From Candidatus Woesearchaeota archaeon CG10_big_fil_rev_8_21_14_0_10_32_24 (lineage in GTDB: Archaea > Nanobdellota > Nanobdellia > Woesearchaeales > GW2011-AR9), in contig PCYG01000033.1 of NCBI GenBank assembly GCA_002763025.1, forward strand, positions 3,909-12,401: 8,493 bases of DNA, read 5' to 3'. Position numbers and translations under genes: made by a program. Below, in pieces: positions 1-5,569 of this stretch (the first letter of the stretch is position 1; each line of letters starts with the position of its first letter). Under the pieces are notes generated by a model, which worked only from the letters and a program-made list of their open reading frames with translations, searched no databases and was not told the DNA's origin.

Positions 1-98
1 GCGCCATGTCGAAGCTTGCTGATAAGCAAGTCACGAGCGTTAGCGACGATGAGTTTGTTCGTTGCCGTTCATCAGTAGTGCCGCTTAGTTTTAGTTAG
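1..98. repeat. GC-richer hairpin-rich non-coding edge; one half of a degenerate inverted repeat
   Basis: This stretch is clearly richer in GC than the genes around it. It holds a hairpin at 15-30 (CTTGCT, loop GATA, AGCAAG) and a second at 48-73 (GATGAG against TTCATC, one wobble pair). The loop of the second contains TTTGTTCGTTGCC (54-66). The reverse complement of that 13-mer recurs at 913-925. CATGTC (5-10) and AGTGCC (77-82) also recur inverted at 934-939 and 871-876, in the same relative order but with different spacing. Short reading frames run through it, but none has a start and a recognisable product, so I treat it as intergenic repeat-like DNA. Confidence 0.4.
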
Positions 99-140
99 TT
101 GTTTAGAAAAAGGGGAGAGAAAGTAGTTAAGTTTATAATG

Positions 141-149
141 TTTAAATAT
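141..149 (+). promoter_or_regulatory. possible TATA box for the DUF4352-like gene
   Basis: TTTAAATAT lies about 35-40 bases before the ATG at 183. An archaeal start site about 25 bases downstream would fall near 170, giving a short leader that includes GGGG at 171-174. This is inferred from spacing and composition only, and the region is AT-rich. Confidence 0.25.
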
Positions 150-182
150 ATTCTAATTTTATCACAATGTGGGGTTTTAATT

Positions 183-806
183 ATGACAAAAGAAAAAAAA
201 TCATGGTATAAGCGATGGTGGGCTATCGTTCTTTATGTATTTATAGGATTAATATTTCTTGGAAGTTTAGTTCCAGATGATAATTCTCCTGCTGAAAAAA
301 GTTCGGGAGCAGATACGGAACCAACTACAAATACAGAAAGTGCTACTGAAAAGAATGTAGTAAGCACAAAAGAACCAGTTAAAAAAAAAGAGTTTAAAGT
401 AGGTGATGAGTTTATAGTTGGTGGTTTTAAATGGAAGATTAATGGGTTTGAGAAGAAATCAGAAATTGGTAAATACATTATGGATACATTTATGGGAGAA
501 AAAGCAGATGGAGAATTTCTGATTGTAAGTGTAGAAGTAGAAAATGTAGGAAAATCAGCAGAATATTTAATGGATTCTTTTGTAAAATTAGTTGATGATC
601 AAGATAGAGAATTTAGTCCTAGTACTATGGCTGCAATTTATCTTAAACCACAAGGTTCCGCATTAATGTTTGAAACTATTAATCCAGGGATTGTAAAAAA
701 AGGAAAAATTGTTTATGACGTTCCTGTTGGTTTAAAAGTTGTTAATGTAAGAATTTCAAGTAGTCTAGCGAGCAGTTCATTTTATACTGTGAAATTAATG
801 ACTTAA
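183..806 (+). CDS. membrane-anchored exported protein, DUF4352-like
   Basis: A 207-residue protein with a basic N-terminus (KEKK..WYKRWW), one hydrophobic helix at about residues 12-29, a Ser/Thr/Glu/Lys linker (about 33-68), then a beta-rich domain (about 70-205). The domain shows the DUF4352 pattern: a Phe-Lys-Val-Gly-Asp opening, a 'GEFLIVSVEVENVGK' strand pair near 110-124, and a late 'PGIVKKGKIVYDVP' segment. Such domains are generally extracytoplasmic and of unknown function; the likely topology is N-in with the domain outside. I chose ATG 183 because it places the helix right after the basic start and has GGGG 8 bases upstream. An in-frame TTG at 99 and ATG at 138 would add a second hydrophobic stretch. 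No lipobox Cys follows the helix. The gene stands alone, between the two halves of an inverted repeat. Confidence 0.75.
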   Translation: MTKEKKSWYKRWWAIVLYVFIGLIFLGSLVPDDNSPAEKSSGADTEPTTNTESATEKNVVSTKEPVKKKEFKVGDEFIVGGFKWKINGFEKKSEIGKYIMDTFMGEKADGEFLIVSVEVENVGKSAEYLMDSFVKLVDDQDREFSPSTMAAIYLKPQGSALMFETINPGIVKKGKIVYDVPVGLKVVNVRISSSLASSSFYTVKLMT

Positions 807-807
807 A

Positions 808-827
808 TCTTTTCTTTTTTCTTTTTA
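808..827 (+). terminator. T-rich terminator after the DUF4352-like gene
   Basis: Directly after the TAA at 804-806 the plus strand becomes pyrimidine-only for about 20 bases, with TTTT, TTTTTT and TTTTT runs. Oligo-T tracts without a required hairpin are the usual archaeal intrinsic terminator. Confidence 0.5.
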
Positions 828-867
828 ACTTTCTCCCCTCCTCATATTACTTTAATTAGTGTCAATA

Positions 868-939
868 GTGGCACTAAAAGAAGAGTGTTCTCGTTAAAGG
901 TTAGCAACTAAAGGCAACGAACAAATTGAACTTGACATG
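868..939. repeat. second half of the degenerate inverted repeat flanking the DUF4352-like gene
   Basis: GGCAACGAACAAA (913-925) is the exact reverse complement of 54-66. GGCACT (871-876) and GACATG (934-939) are inverted matches to 77-82 and 5-10. The three blocks keep their order but not their spacing, so this is a diverged copy or a shared structural element rather than a clean terminal repeat. No gene is visible between 807 and 1057 on either strand. Confidence 0.35.
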
Positions 940-959
940 AGATAAATTGAATTTATCTC
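939..959. promoter_or_regulatory. 10-bp perfect palindrome around a single central G
   Basis: GAGATAAATT (939-948), G (949), AATTTATCTC (950-959) form a perfect dyad, extendable by a U-G and an A-U pair on the outside. It lies about 100 bases before the nucleotidyltransferase start. It could be an operator for a dimeric regulator or a stem-loop in a transcript; the sequence does not decide. Confidence 0.4.
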
Positions 960-1018
960 GTAAAAAGTGCCATGCTCTAATACAAAGATTAATTAGGGTT
1001 TCATATTAGCCATTGAAG

Positions 1019-1046
1019 AAGCAAAACTTAATAAAGGAATTTGCTT
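1019..1046 (+). promoter_or_regulatory. TATA-like element inside an inverted repeat, before the nucleotidyltransferase gene
   Basis: AAGCAAA (1019-1025) and TTTGCTT (1040-1046) are perfect inverted arms around a 14-base spacer. The spacer carries TTAATAAAG (1028-1036), an archaeal TATA-like box about 25 bases before ATG 1058. That spacing predicts a leaderless or nearly leaderless transcript, which agrees with the absence of a Shine-Dalgarno. Arms bracketing a TATA box suggest a repressor site, by inference. Confidence 0.35.
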
Positions 1047-1057
1047 TTATTTCTTGA

Positions 1058-1867
1058 ATGGAATTCAAAGTTCAACGCAAAGAGAACGAAAATATTCATA
1101 AATACCCCACTGAAGATCTTAAAGTTGCAGAAAAATTTGCCGATGATTTGAAAAAAGAACTTCAACAATTTCTGATAGGAGTCATAGCTTTTGGAAGCAT
1201 GGCACGACGTGAAGCAAAGGAAACTAGCGATATTGATCTTATGGTAATTATGGATGATGTAACCTTTGTAGTTACAGAACCATTAATTGAAGGTTACAAG
1301 ATTATTGTAGAAAATTTGATTAGAAAAACATCTATGAGATTGCATATAACCTCCATGACACTTACATCATTCTGGGAACACGTAAAAGTAGGGGACCCGA
1401 TTATTGTAAATATATTAAGAGATGGCGTTGCAATTATTGATCAAGGTATGTTTGATCCACTTCAAAAATTATTAAAACAAGGGAGAATCAGACCTTCAGA
1501 AGAATCAGTCTGGCGATATTATGGAAGATCTCCGAAAACCTTGTTGAATTCTAGATGGCATGTTCTACAAGCAATGTTAGATCTCTATTGGGCGGTGATT
1601 GATGCAGCACATGCAGCCTTAATGCGTGCGAATCAAGTGCCACCTACACCCGAACATGTTGCAGATTTATTAGAGAAAGTCTATGTTAAACCAAAAAAAT
1701 TAGAACAAAAATATGCAGATACCATGCGTAAATTCTATAGATTAAGTAAGGGAATTACACATAGAGAAATTAAATATGTTACAGGCCTTGAATTTGAAAA
1801 AAATTACAAAGAAGCTGATGAATTCGTCAAAAGAATGAAGAAATTGATTGAGCAAAATACACATTGA
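1058..1867 (+). CDS. nucleotidyltransferase (Pol beta/MNT fold) with C-terminal HEPN-like helical domain
   Basis: A 269-residue protein. Residues 45-62 carry the nucleotidyltransferase signature: FGSMAR (Gly46-Ser47), then SDIDL with Asp58 and Asp60, which in this superfamily bind the metal-nucleotide complex. The strand expected to hold the third acidic residue reads 'MRLHITSM' (93-100) and shows no Asp. After a linker with FWEHVKVGDP (105-114), residues about 150-265 are helical and resemble the HEPN-like tail often fused to archaeal MNT proteins. Arg228 and His235 form an R-x6-H spacing, but the alignment to the HEPN RNase motif is uncertain. The substrate is unknown; tRNA, protein or small-molecule modification are all possible. 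No Shine-Dalgarno precedes ATG 1058, and the bases before it are TTCTTGA. It ends 52 bases before gltX. Confidence 0.75.
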   Translation: MEFKVQRKENENIHKYPTEDLKVAEKFADDLKKELQQFLIGVIAFGSMARREAKETSDIDLMVIMDDVTFVVTEPLIEGYKIIVENLIRKTSMRLHITSMTLTSFWEHVKVGDPIIVNILRDGVAIIDQGMFDPLQKLLKQGRIRPSEESVWRYYGRSPKTLLNSRWHVLQAMLDLYWAVIDAAHAALMRANQVPPTPEHVADLLEKVYVKPKKLEQKYADTMRKFYRLSKGITHREIKYVTGLEFEKNYKEADEFVKRMKKLIEQNTH

Positions 1868-1887
1868 ACGTCCTAGTTACTAGAAAC

Positions 1888-1894
1888 ATTTAAG
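1888..1894 (+). promoter_or_regulatory. possible TATA box for gltX
   Basis: ATTTAAG lies about 26-32 bases before ATG 1920, which would place the transcription start almost at the start codon. No Shine-Dalgarno sequence is present, so a leaderless gltX mRNA is plausible. Confidence 0.3.
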
Positions 1895-1919
1895 AATCAC
1901 TCCCTCTTTCTAATTCTTG

Positions 1920-3620
1920 ATGAAAGAAACTGTAAGAAAGTTTGTTTTGAAAAATGCATTAGATTTCAAAGGAAGCGTCAATCCAAAAGCTATTTTAGGT
2001 TTAATTCTACGAAGTTCTCCTGAATTCAAAAAAGATTTCCAAAAATTAAACAAGGAAATAGAATCTTGTATTGCAGATATTAAAAATAAAAGTCTTAAGG
2101 ATATTAAAAAAGAATTGGAAAATTTAGACCCAGAACTTTCAAAAGAAAAAAAAGTGGAAGTGCCTAAAGGTCCACTTAAACCATTACGAAATGCAGAAGA
2201 TGGAAAAGTTGTTGTAAGAATTGCACCTTCACCTTCTGGAGCATTACATATTGGCCATGCATATGGGTCATCATTAAACGCATTATATGCAAAGATGTAT
2301 AATGGAAAATTCATTCTAAGAATTGAAGATACAAATCCCGAAAACATTTATCCCGGTGCATATCAATTAATTGAACAAGATGCCAAATGGTTGACAGAAA
2401 ATAATGTGTCTCAAGTAATCATACAATCAGAACGATTAGAAATATATTACAAACATGCAAAAACTTTAATTGACAAAGAAAAGGCATATGTATGTACCTG
2501 TGATGCTGACACCTGGCGTGAAATGAAAAATAATGGTGAAGCGTGTACATGTAGAATTCTTCCAAAAAAAGAACAACAGGAATGTTACCAAAAAATGTTT
2601 AAAGATTATGCTGAAGGCGAAGCAATTCTCCGATTAAAAACTGATGTTAAACATAAAAATCCAGCAATGAGAGATTTTGGATTAATGCGTATTAATGAAC
2701 ATATTCATCCACGTACAAAAACAGCAAGCAGAGTCTGGCCATTAATGGTATTCTCGGTTGCAGTAGACGATCACGAGTTAGGATTAACACATGTTCTTAA
2801 TGGGAAAGATCAAGCAGATAATGCACGAAAAGAAATGTTAATCATGGAATGTTTTGGATGGGCACCCCCCGTGTATCAACATTGGGGCTTTATTAATTTT
2901 ATTGGATTTAAATTAAGTTCCTCACAGACACGATTAGCAATTGAACAAAATGAATATACAGGATGGGATGATGTACGTTTACCTTTCCTTCCAGCCTTGC
3001 GGAAACGTGGATATCAAGTTGGTGCATTCCATAAATTTGCAAGTGAAATTGGCCTCTCATTAAATGATAAAACAGTAAGTATGGAAGAATTCTGGAAAAT
3101 GATTAATGCATTCAATAAAGATATTATTGAACCTACATCAAACAGATATTTCTTTGTGGAAGATCCTGTGAAGATTACAATCAGAAATGCACCTGAAAAA
3201 GAGGTTAGAATAGATTTCCATCCAGAATTTAAAGAACGAGGTGCGAGAACACTTAAAGTTAAAGGGAAAGTTCTTATTGACAAAAGAGACCATAAAGATT
3301 TAGTTGAACGAAGACTCCACAGACTAATGGATTATTGTAATATTGAAATCAAAGATCAAGGTGAAACATTTTCATCTGAAGAATACGAAGATTATAAAAA
3401 TGCAGAAAATAAAGGAAAAATTATCCATTGGTTGCCAGATTCTAAAGATTTAGTTGATGTAGAAATTGTCATGGAAGATAATACCATCATCAAAGGAAAA
3501 GGAGAATTTAATTTAACTAATTTAGAAGAAGGTGACATAGTACAATTTGAACGATTTGCCTTTGCACGATTGGATAAAATAGAAAAAAACAAGATGGTAT
3601 TTTGGTACTTACATAAATAA
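1920..3620 (+). CDS. gltX: glutamyl-tRNA synthetase, archaeal type
   Basis: A class I synthetase that charges tRNA with glutamate in the cytoplasm; 566 residues, a typical length for the archaeal form. An N-terminal helical domain (1-90, with 'LKNALDFKGSVNPKAILG' at 10-27) is followed by the Rossmann core. This has RIAPSPSGALHIGH (100-113, the HIGH motif) and 'RIEDTNPE' (134-141). A CxC-x14-CxC pair (Cys192, 194, 209, 211) is a likely zinc site. The KMSKS counterpart is KLSSSQTR (331-338), unusually without a lysine at the core. 'GWDDVRLP' (348-355) and the beta-barrel region (about 405-566) are of the archaeal/eukaryotic GluRS-GlnRS type, not bacterial. Whether it discriminates tRNA-Glu from tRNA-Gln cannot be told. 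An overlapping TTG at 1917 is a weaker start. The gene is probably co-transcribed with the winged-helix gene 49 bases downstream. Confidence 0.95.
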   Translation: MKETVRKFVLKNALDFKGSVNPKAILGLILRSSPEFKKDFQKLNKEIESCIADIKNKSLKDIKKELENLDPELSKEKKVEVPKGPLKPLRNAEDGKVVVRIAPSPSGALHIGHAYGSSLNALYAKMYNGKFILRIEDTNPENIYPGAYQLIEQDAKWLTENNVSQVIIQSERLEIYYKHAKTLIDKEKAYVCTCDADTWREMKNNGEACTCRILPKKEQQECYQKMFKDYAEGEAILRLKTDVKHKNPAMRDFGLMRINEHIHPRTKTASRVWPLMVFSVAVDDHELGLTHVLNGKDQADNARKEMLIMECFGWAPPVYQHWGFINFIGFKLSSSQTRLAIEQNEYTGWDDVRLPFLPALRKRGYQVGAFHKFASEIGLSLNDKTVSMEEFWKMINAFNKDIIEPTSNRYFFVEDPVKITIRNAPEKEVRIDFHPEFKERGARTLKVKGKVLIDKRDHKDLVERRLHRLMDYCNIEIKDQGETFSSEEYEDYKNAENKGKIIHWLPDSKDLVDVEIVMEDNTIIKGKGEFNLTNLEEGDIVQFERFAFARLDKIEKNKMVFWYLHK

Positions 3621-3669
3621 AAAAATAAATAAATAAATTAAAAAATTTAAACTAAAAGAGGGATTAATA
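3621..3669 (+). promoter_or_regulatory. A/T spacer with AAAT repeats and a clear Shine-Dalgarno
   Basis: The spacer starts with tandem AAAT units and ends with GAGGGA at 3658-3663, 6 bases before ATG 3670. A Shine-Dalgarno here contrasts with the leaderless-looking gltX start. That fits an internal gene of a gltX operon rather than a fresh promoter. Confidence 0.55.
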
Positions 3670-4206
3670 ATGGGAAAAATTTCAAGAGACACACCGCTTG
3701 CGGAAATTACGTTACGAAGATATGAAAAACCGACAATGAATGATAGGGATTTAGTAAGAAGATTCTGTCTTTCTATCGGATTATTACAACCGGGAGATTC
3801 GCGAGATGTCGTTGTAGATGTTCTTCAAATATTATTAAAGGCAAAACAACGTCGTGAAGAATTACATTCTGAAGAAATCAAAAATTTAGTCATGAGTTAC
3901 AGAAAAGAAAGTCAACTTCCAATGTTGGGGATTGCAAGTTCAAATATTAGAAGACAATTAAAACGTCTTAAAGACCTTCATTTAATTGAAACAAATGCAA
4001 ACCTTTACAGAATCAGTGAATGGAATAATCTCGCTGAGATATTTGATGAAAAAATCCATAACTTTCTTCTTCAATCTGTAATCAGCAGAGTCAAAGATTA
4101 TGTAGTAAAAATTGACGAAGAATTTTCAATCATAAAAGAAGAGGAAGAAGAAGAATCTTATTCCGGACAAAAAAATCTTTTTGAAACGCCTGTAAGAAAA
4201 GAATAA
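3670..4206 (+). CDS. conserved-looking winged-helix protein of unknown function
   Basis: A 178-residue protein. Residues about 4-20 (ISRDTPLAEITLRRYEKP) form a compact N-terminal motif. 'LVRRFCLSIGLLQPGDSRD' (28-46) and a helix to about 62 follow. Residues 65-116 look like a winged helix: a helix at 67-78, a turn, then a basic recognition-type helix (GIASSNIRRQLKRLKDL, 87-103) and a short wing (IETNANLYRIS). The C-terminus is helical and then strongly acidic (six consecutive Glu at about 157-162). I recall similar proteins as uncharacterised in DPANN archaea, but cannot name a family. Position after gltX with a good Shine-Dalgarno suggests a housekeeping nucleic-acid-binding or regulatory role, by inference. 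Confidence 0.75.
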   Translation: MGKISRDTPLAEITLRRYEKPTMNDRDLVRRFCLSIGLLQPGDSRDVVVDVLQILLKAKQRREELHSEEIKNLVMSYRKESQLPMLGIASSNIRRQLKRLKDLHLIETNANLYRISEWNNLAEIFDEKIHNFLLQSVISRVKDYVVKIDEEFSIIKEEEEEESYSGQKNLFETPVRKE

Positions 4207-4210
4207 AACA

Positions 4211-4222
4211 ATTATTTTTTAT
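4211..4222 (+). terminator. T-run terminator after the winged-helix gene
   Basis: ATTATTTTTTAT follows the TAA of the winged-helix gene by 4 bases and contains six consecutive T. It is a plausible archaeal oligo-T terminator for the gltX transcript. Confidence 0.4.
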
Positions 4223-4286
4223 TAAATTTAAATCATTAATAATTAGAACAATATAATTTGAAAAATAAAAAGAACACAAAAAAATC

Positions 4287-4340
4287 AAAAACCCAACCAC
4301 AGCAAACTGTGAGGTATGTTTAGGTTAATATTGGGTTTTT
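4287..4340 (-). terminator. strong stem-loop with nested hairpin between convergent genes
   Basis: AAAAACCCAA (4287-4296) and TTGGGTTTTT (4331-4340) form a perfect 10-bp stem. Inside it, CACAG (4298-4302) and CTGTG (4307-4311) form a second hairpin with a 4-base loop. Read on the minus strand the outer stem runs into TTTTTGATTTTTTT, so it can end the PRC-barrel transcript; on the plus strand it ends in five T and could act as a backstop for the gltX transcript. A role in termination is the simplest reading, but the nested hairpin is more elaborate than a terminator needs. Confidence 0.5.
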
Positions 4341-4343
4341 AGT

Positions 4344-4399
4344 GTTTGCTCTTAATTAGTCGCTGCAAGCAGCAACGGGGTATGAACCCATTCGCAAAC
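4344..4399 (-). ncRNA. candidate structured RNA / 3' UTR element, three-way junction
   Basis: On the minus strand GTTTGC (4399-4394) pairs with GCAAAC (4349-4344) and closes two hairpins. The first is GGGT/ACCC with loop TCAT (4389-4378). The second is GTTGCTG/CAGCGAC with a CTTG loop (4376-4359). The second stem has a G-U pair when read from the minus strand but a C-A mismatch when read from the plus strand, and CUUG is a stable tetraloop. Both point to minus-strand transcription. The fold starts 2 bases after the PRC-barrel stop codon. It matches no RNA family I know. Confidence 0.4.
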
Positions 4400-4401
4400 A
4401 A

Positions 4402-4665
4402 TCAAATAATATCTTCTTCAGCAATCACAATGAAATCGCCTGATGCAATTACTGCGGAGAAGGGTATTAAAATTTGACCATCTTTTGTTTTTTCTAATTC
4501 CATACGATCTGTATAAGATGTTGGATTACGTAATAAAATATGAATTAATTCCCCTGAACCAACTTCAAAAATCAAATCACCTACATGACCAAATTTTTTA
4601 CCTGATTTTGAAACTATTGTTTTCCCTAGAAGTTCTTTTGAATATATTTTATCTTTATCGACCAT
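4402..4665 (-). CDS. PRC-barrel domain protein
   Basis: An 87-residue protein that is a single PRC-barrel: 'SKELLGKTIVSKSGKKFGHV' (9-28), 'GDLIFEVGSGEL' (29-40), then 'DGQILIPFSAVIASGDFIVI' (62-81). This is the small stand-alone archaeal form. The fold is known from photosynthetic reaction centre H subunit and from RimM; in archaea the stand-alone copies are poorly characterised and have been linked to RNA metabolism or cell-division complexes. There is no membrane segment. I chose ATG 4665 because GAGGGTG (4678-4672) sits 6 bases upstream; a GTG at 4674 would overlap that site. It has its own promoter and is divergent from lgt. Confidence 0.85.
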   Translation of the reverse strand: MVDKDKIYSKELLGKTIVSKSGKKFGHVGDLIFEVGSGELIHILLRNPTSYTDRMELEKTKDGQILIPFSAVIASGDFIVIAEEDII

Positions 4666-4671
4666 TGTGTT

Positions 4672-4678
4672 CACCCTC
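4672..4678 (-). promoter_or_regulatory. Shine-Dalgarno deciding the PRC-barrel start
   Basis: GAGGGTG on the minus strand lies 6 bases before ATG 4665 and excludes the upstream GTG, which falls within the site itself. Confidence 0.65.
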
Positions 4679-4710
4679 TCAATGCACTAGTTTTAGGTTG
4701 GGATGGTAAG

Positions 4711-4718
4711 TATATAAA
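4711..4718 (-). promoter_or_regulatory. TATA box for the PRC-barrel gene
   Basis: TTTATATA on the minus strand is a textbook archaeal TATA sequence. A start about 25 bases downstream (near 4688) gives a leader of about 20 bases that contains the Shine-Dalgarno. Confidence 0.5.
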
Positions 4719-4750
4719 GTTTACGGTGTTCGTGCCTTTATAAGTAGGAG

Positions 4751-4760
4751 AATATATATA
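4751..4760 (+). promoter_or_regulatory. TATA box for lgt
   Basis: AATATATATA is centred about 28 bases before ATG 4784. The bases just before the ATG (TTTCAAACAG) hold no Shine-Dalgarno, so a leaderless lgt transcript is likely. The spacer between lgt and the divergent PRC-barrel gene thus carries two back-to-back promoters. Confidence 0.5.
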
Positions 4761-4783
4761 ATAGTTTAGTAACTTTCAAACAG

Positions 4784-5563
4784 ATGTGGATTAATACACT
4801 CAATCCTGTACTCCTTAGTTTAGGTCCATTAGAAATTAGATGGTATGGTATATCTTACGTTCTCGGATTCTTTTTGACGATCTGGTGGATGCAATACATG
4901 CGGAAGAAAAGAGAATTGAATTTATCAAAAGATGAGGTGTGGGATTTTGGATTCTGGATTTTAGTGGGTATAATAATTGGATCACGATTATTTGAAGTAT
5001 TTTGGGAACCAGGATATTATTTTTCAAACCCCTTACGTTTCTTTTATATTTGGCAAGGGGGTATGAGTTTCCATGGCGGTTTCGTTGGAACTCTCGTTGC
5101 AGTTTATTTATATTCCAAAAAGAAAAAACTCAATATTGCAAAAGTCTTTGATATCCTTGCGGTACCCACAATTTTAGGATTAGGATTGGGAAGAATAGCA
5201 AATTTCATTAATGGCGAATTATGGGGGCGTCCTTTTAATGGCAGTTGGTGTGTTGTCTTCCCACAAAAAGATAATCTTTGCAGACACCCCAGTGTACTTT
5301 ATGAAGCGGGAAAAAGATTCCTTATATTTGGATGGTTATTATTTCTTGCACTCAAAAATAAATTTAAACCTGGATTCATTGCGTTAAATTTTGTATTATG
5401 GGAAGGATTAGGACGATTCATTGTAGATTTTTATAGGGATGAAAATGTGTTTTATTTTGGAAATTTGTTTACAATGGGTCAAATCTTAAGCTCTTTCATG
5501 GTAATTATTGCAACATTCCTGTTATTCAAGAACTACAGCAAAGAATGGAAAAAGATTTTTTAA
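4784..5563 (+). CDS. lgt: prolipoprotein diacylglyceryl transferase (Lgt)
   Basis: A 259-residue polytopic membrane protein with about seven hydrophobic helices. In bacteria Lgt transfers diacylglycerol from phosphatidylglycerol to the lipobox Cys of exported proteins. The family hallmarks are all here: Tyr21 in RWYG, GGMSFHGG with His97 (92-99), the Lgt signature GRIANFINGELWGR (136-149, including Arg137, Asn140, Glu145, Gly148), RHPSVLYEA (167-175), and the RF-x-x-acidic motif near the end (Arg211). The acidic residue of that last motif is Asp215, where bacterial enzymes normally have Glu. Length is close to the bacterial norm. In an archaeal setting the gene is unexpected: transfer from bacteria is likely, and the lipid donor is an open question. 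The minus-strand cluster that converges on it encodes a protein with a lipobox, a natural substrate candidate. Confidence 0.93.
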   Translation: MWINTLNPVLLSLGPLEIRWYGISYVLGFFLTIWWMQYMRKKRELNLSKDEVWDFGFWILVGIIIGSRLFEVFWEPGYYFSNPLRFFYIWQGGMSFHGGFVGTLVAVYLYSKKKKLNIAKVFDILAVPTILGLGLGRIANFINGELWGRPFNGSWCVVFPQKDNLCRHPSVLYEAGKRFLIFGWLLFLALKNKFKPGFIALNFVLWEGLGRFIVDFYRDENVFYFGNLFTMGQILSSFMVIIATFLLFKNYSKEWKKIF

Positions 5564-5569
5564 AAAGTA

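Noticed and set aside
1..98. C-terminal end of a gene entering from the left edge
   Set aside because: Two plus frames and one minus frame stay open, none gives a recognisable sequence, and the hairpins and repeat words explain the composition better.
99..182. Upstream TTG (99) and ATG (138) starts for the DUF4352-like gene
   Set aside because: They would place an extra hydrophobic stretch before a basic segment that fits an N-terminus, and neither has a well-spaced ribosome-binding site; ATG 183 gives a normal anchor topology.
1058..1867. A MNT-HEPN toxin-antitoxin pair
   Set aside because: Both domains are in one polypeptide with no partner gene next to it, and the long insert and tail resemble ordinary archaeal chromosomal nucleotidyltransferases.
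1910..2347. Minus-strand 145-codon frame opposite the start of gltX
   Set aside because: It lies wholly antisense to conserved gltX motifs, including HIGH, and has no own features.
4344..4399. A tRNA or tRNA fragment (TTCATAC in a 7-base loop resembles a T-arm)
   Set aside because: The conserved A of the T-loop is missing, no acceptor or anticodon arm lies in the right place, and the 5' side is PRC-barrel coding sequence.
4672..4674. GTG start for the PRC-barrel protein
   Set aside because: It falls inside the GAGGGTG Shine-Dalgarno that serves ATG 4665.
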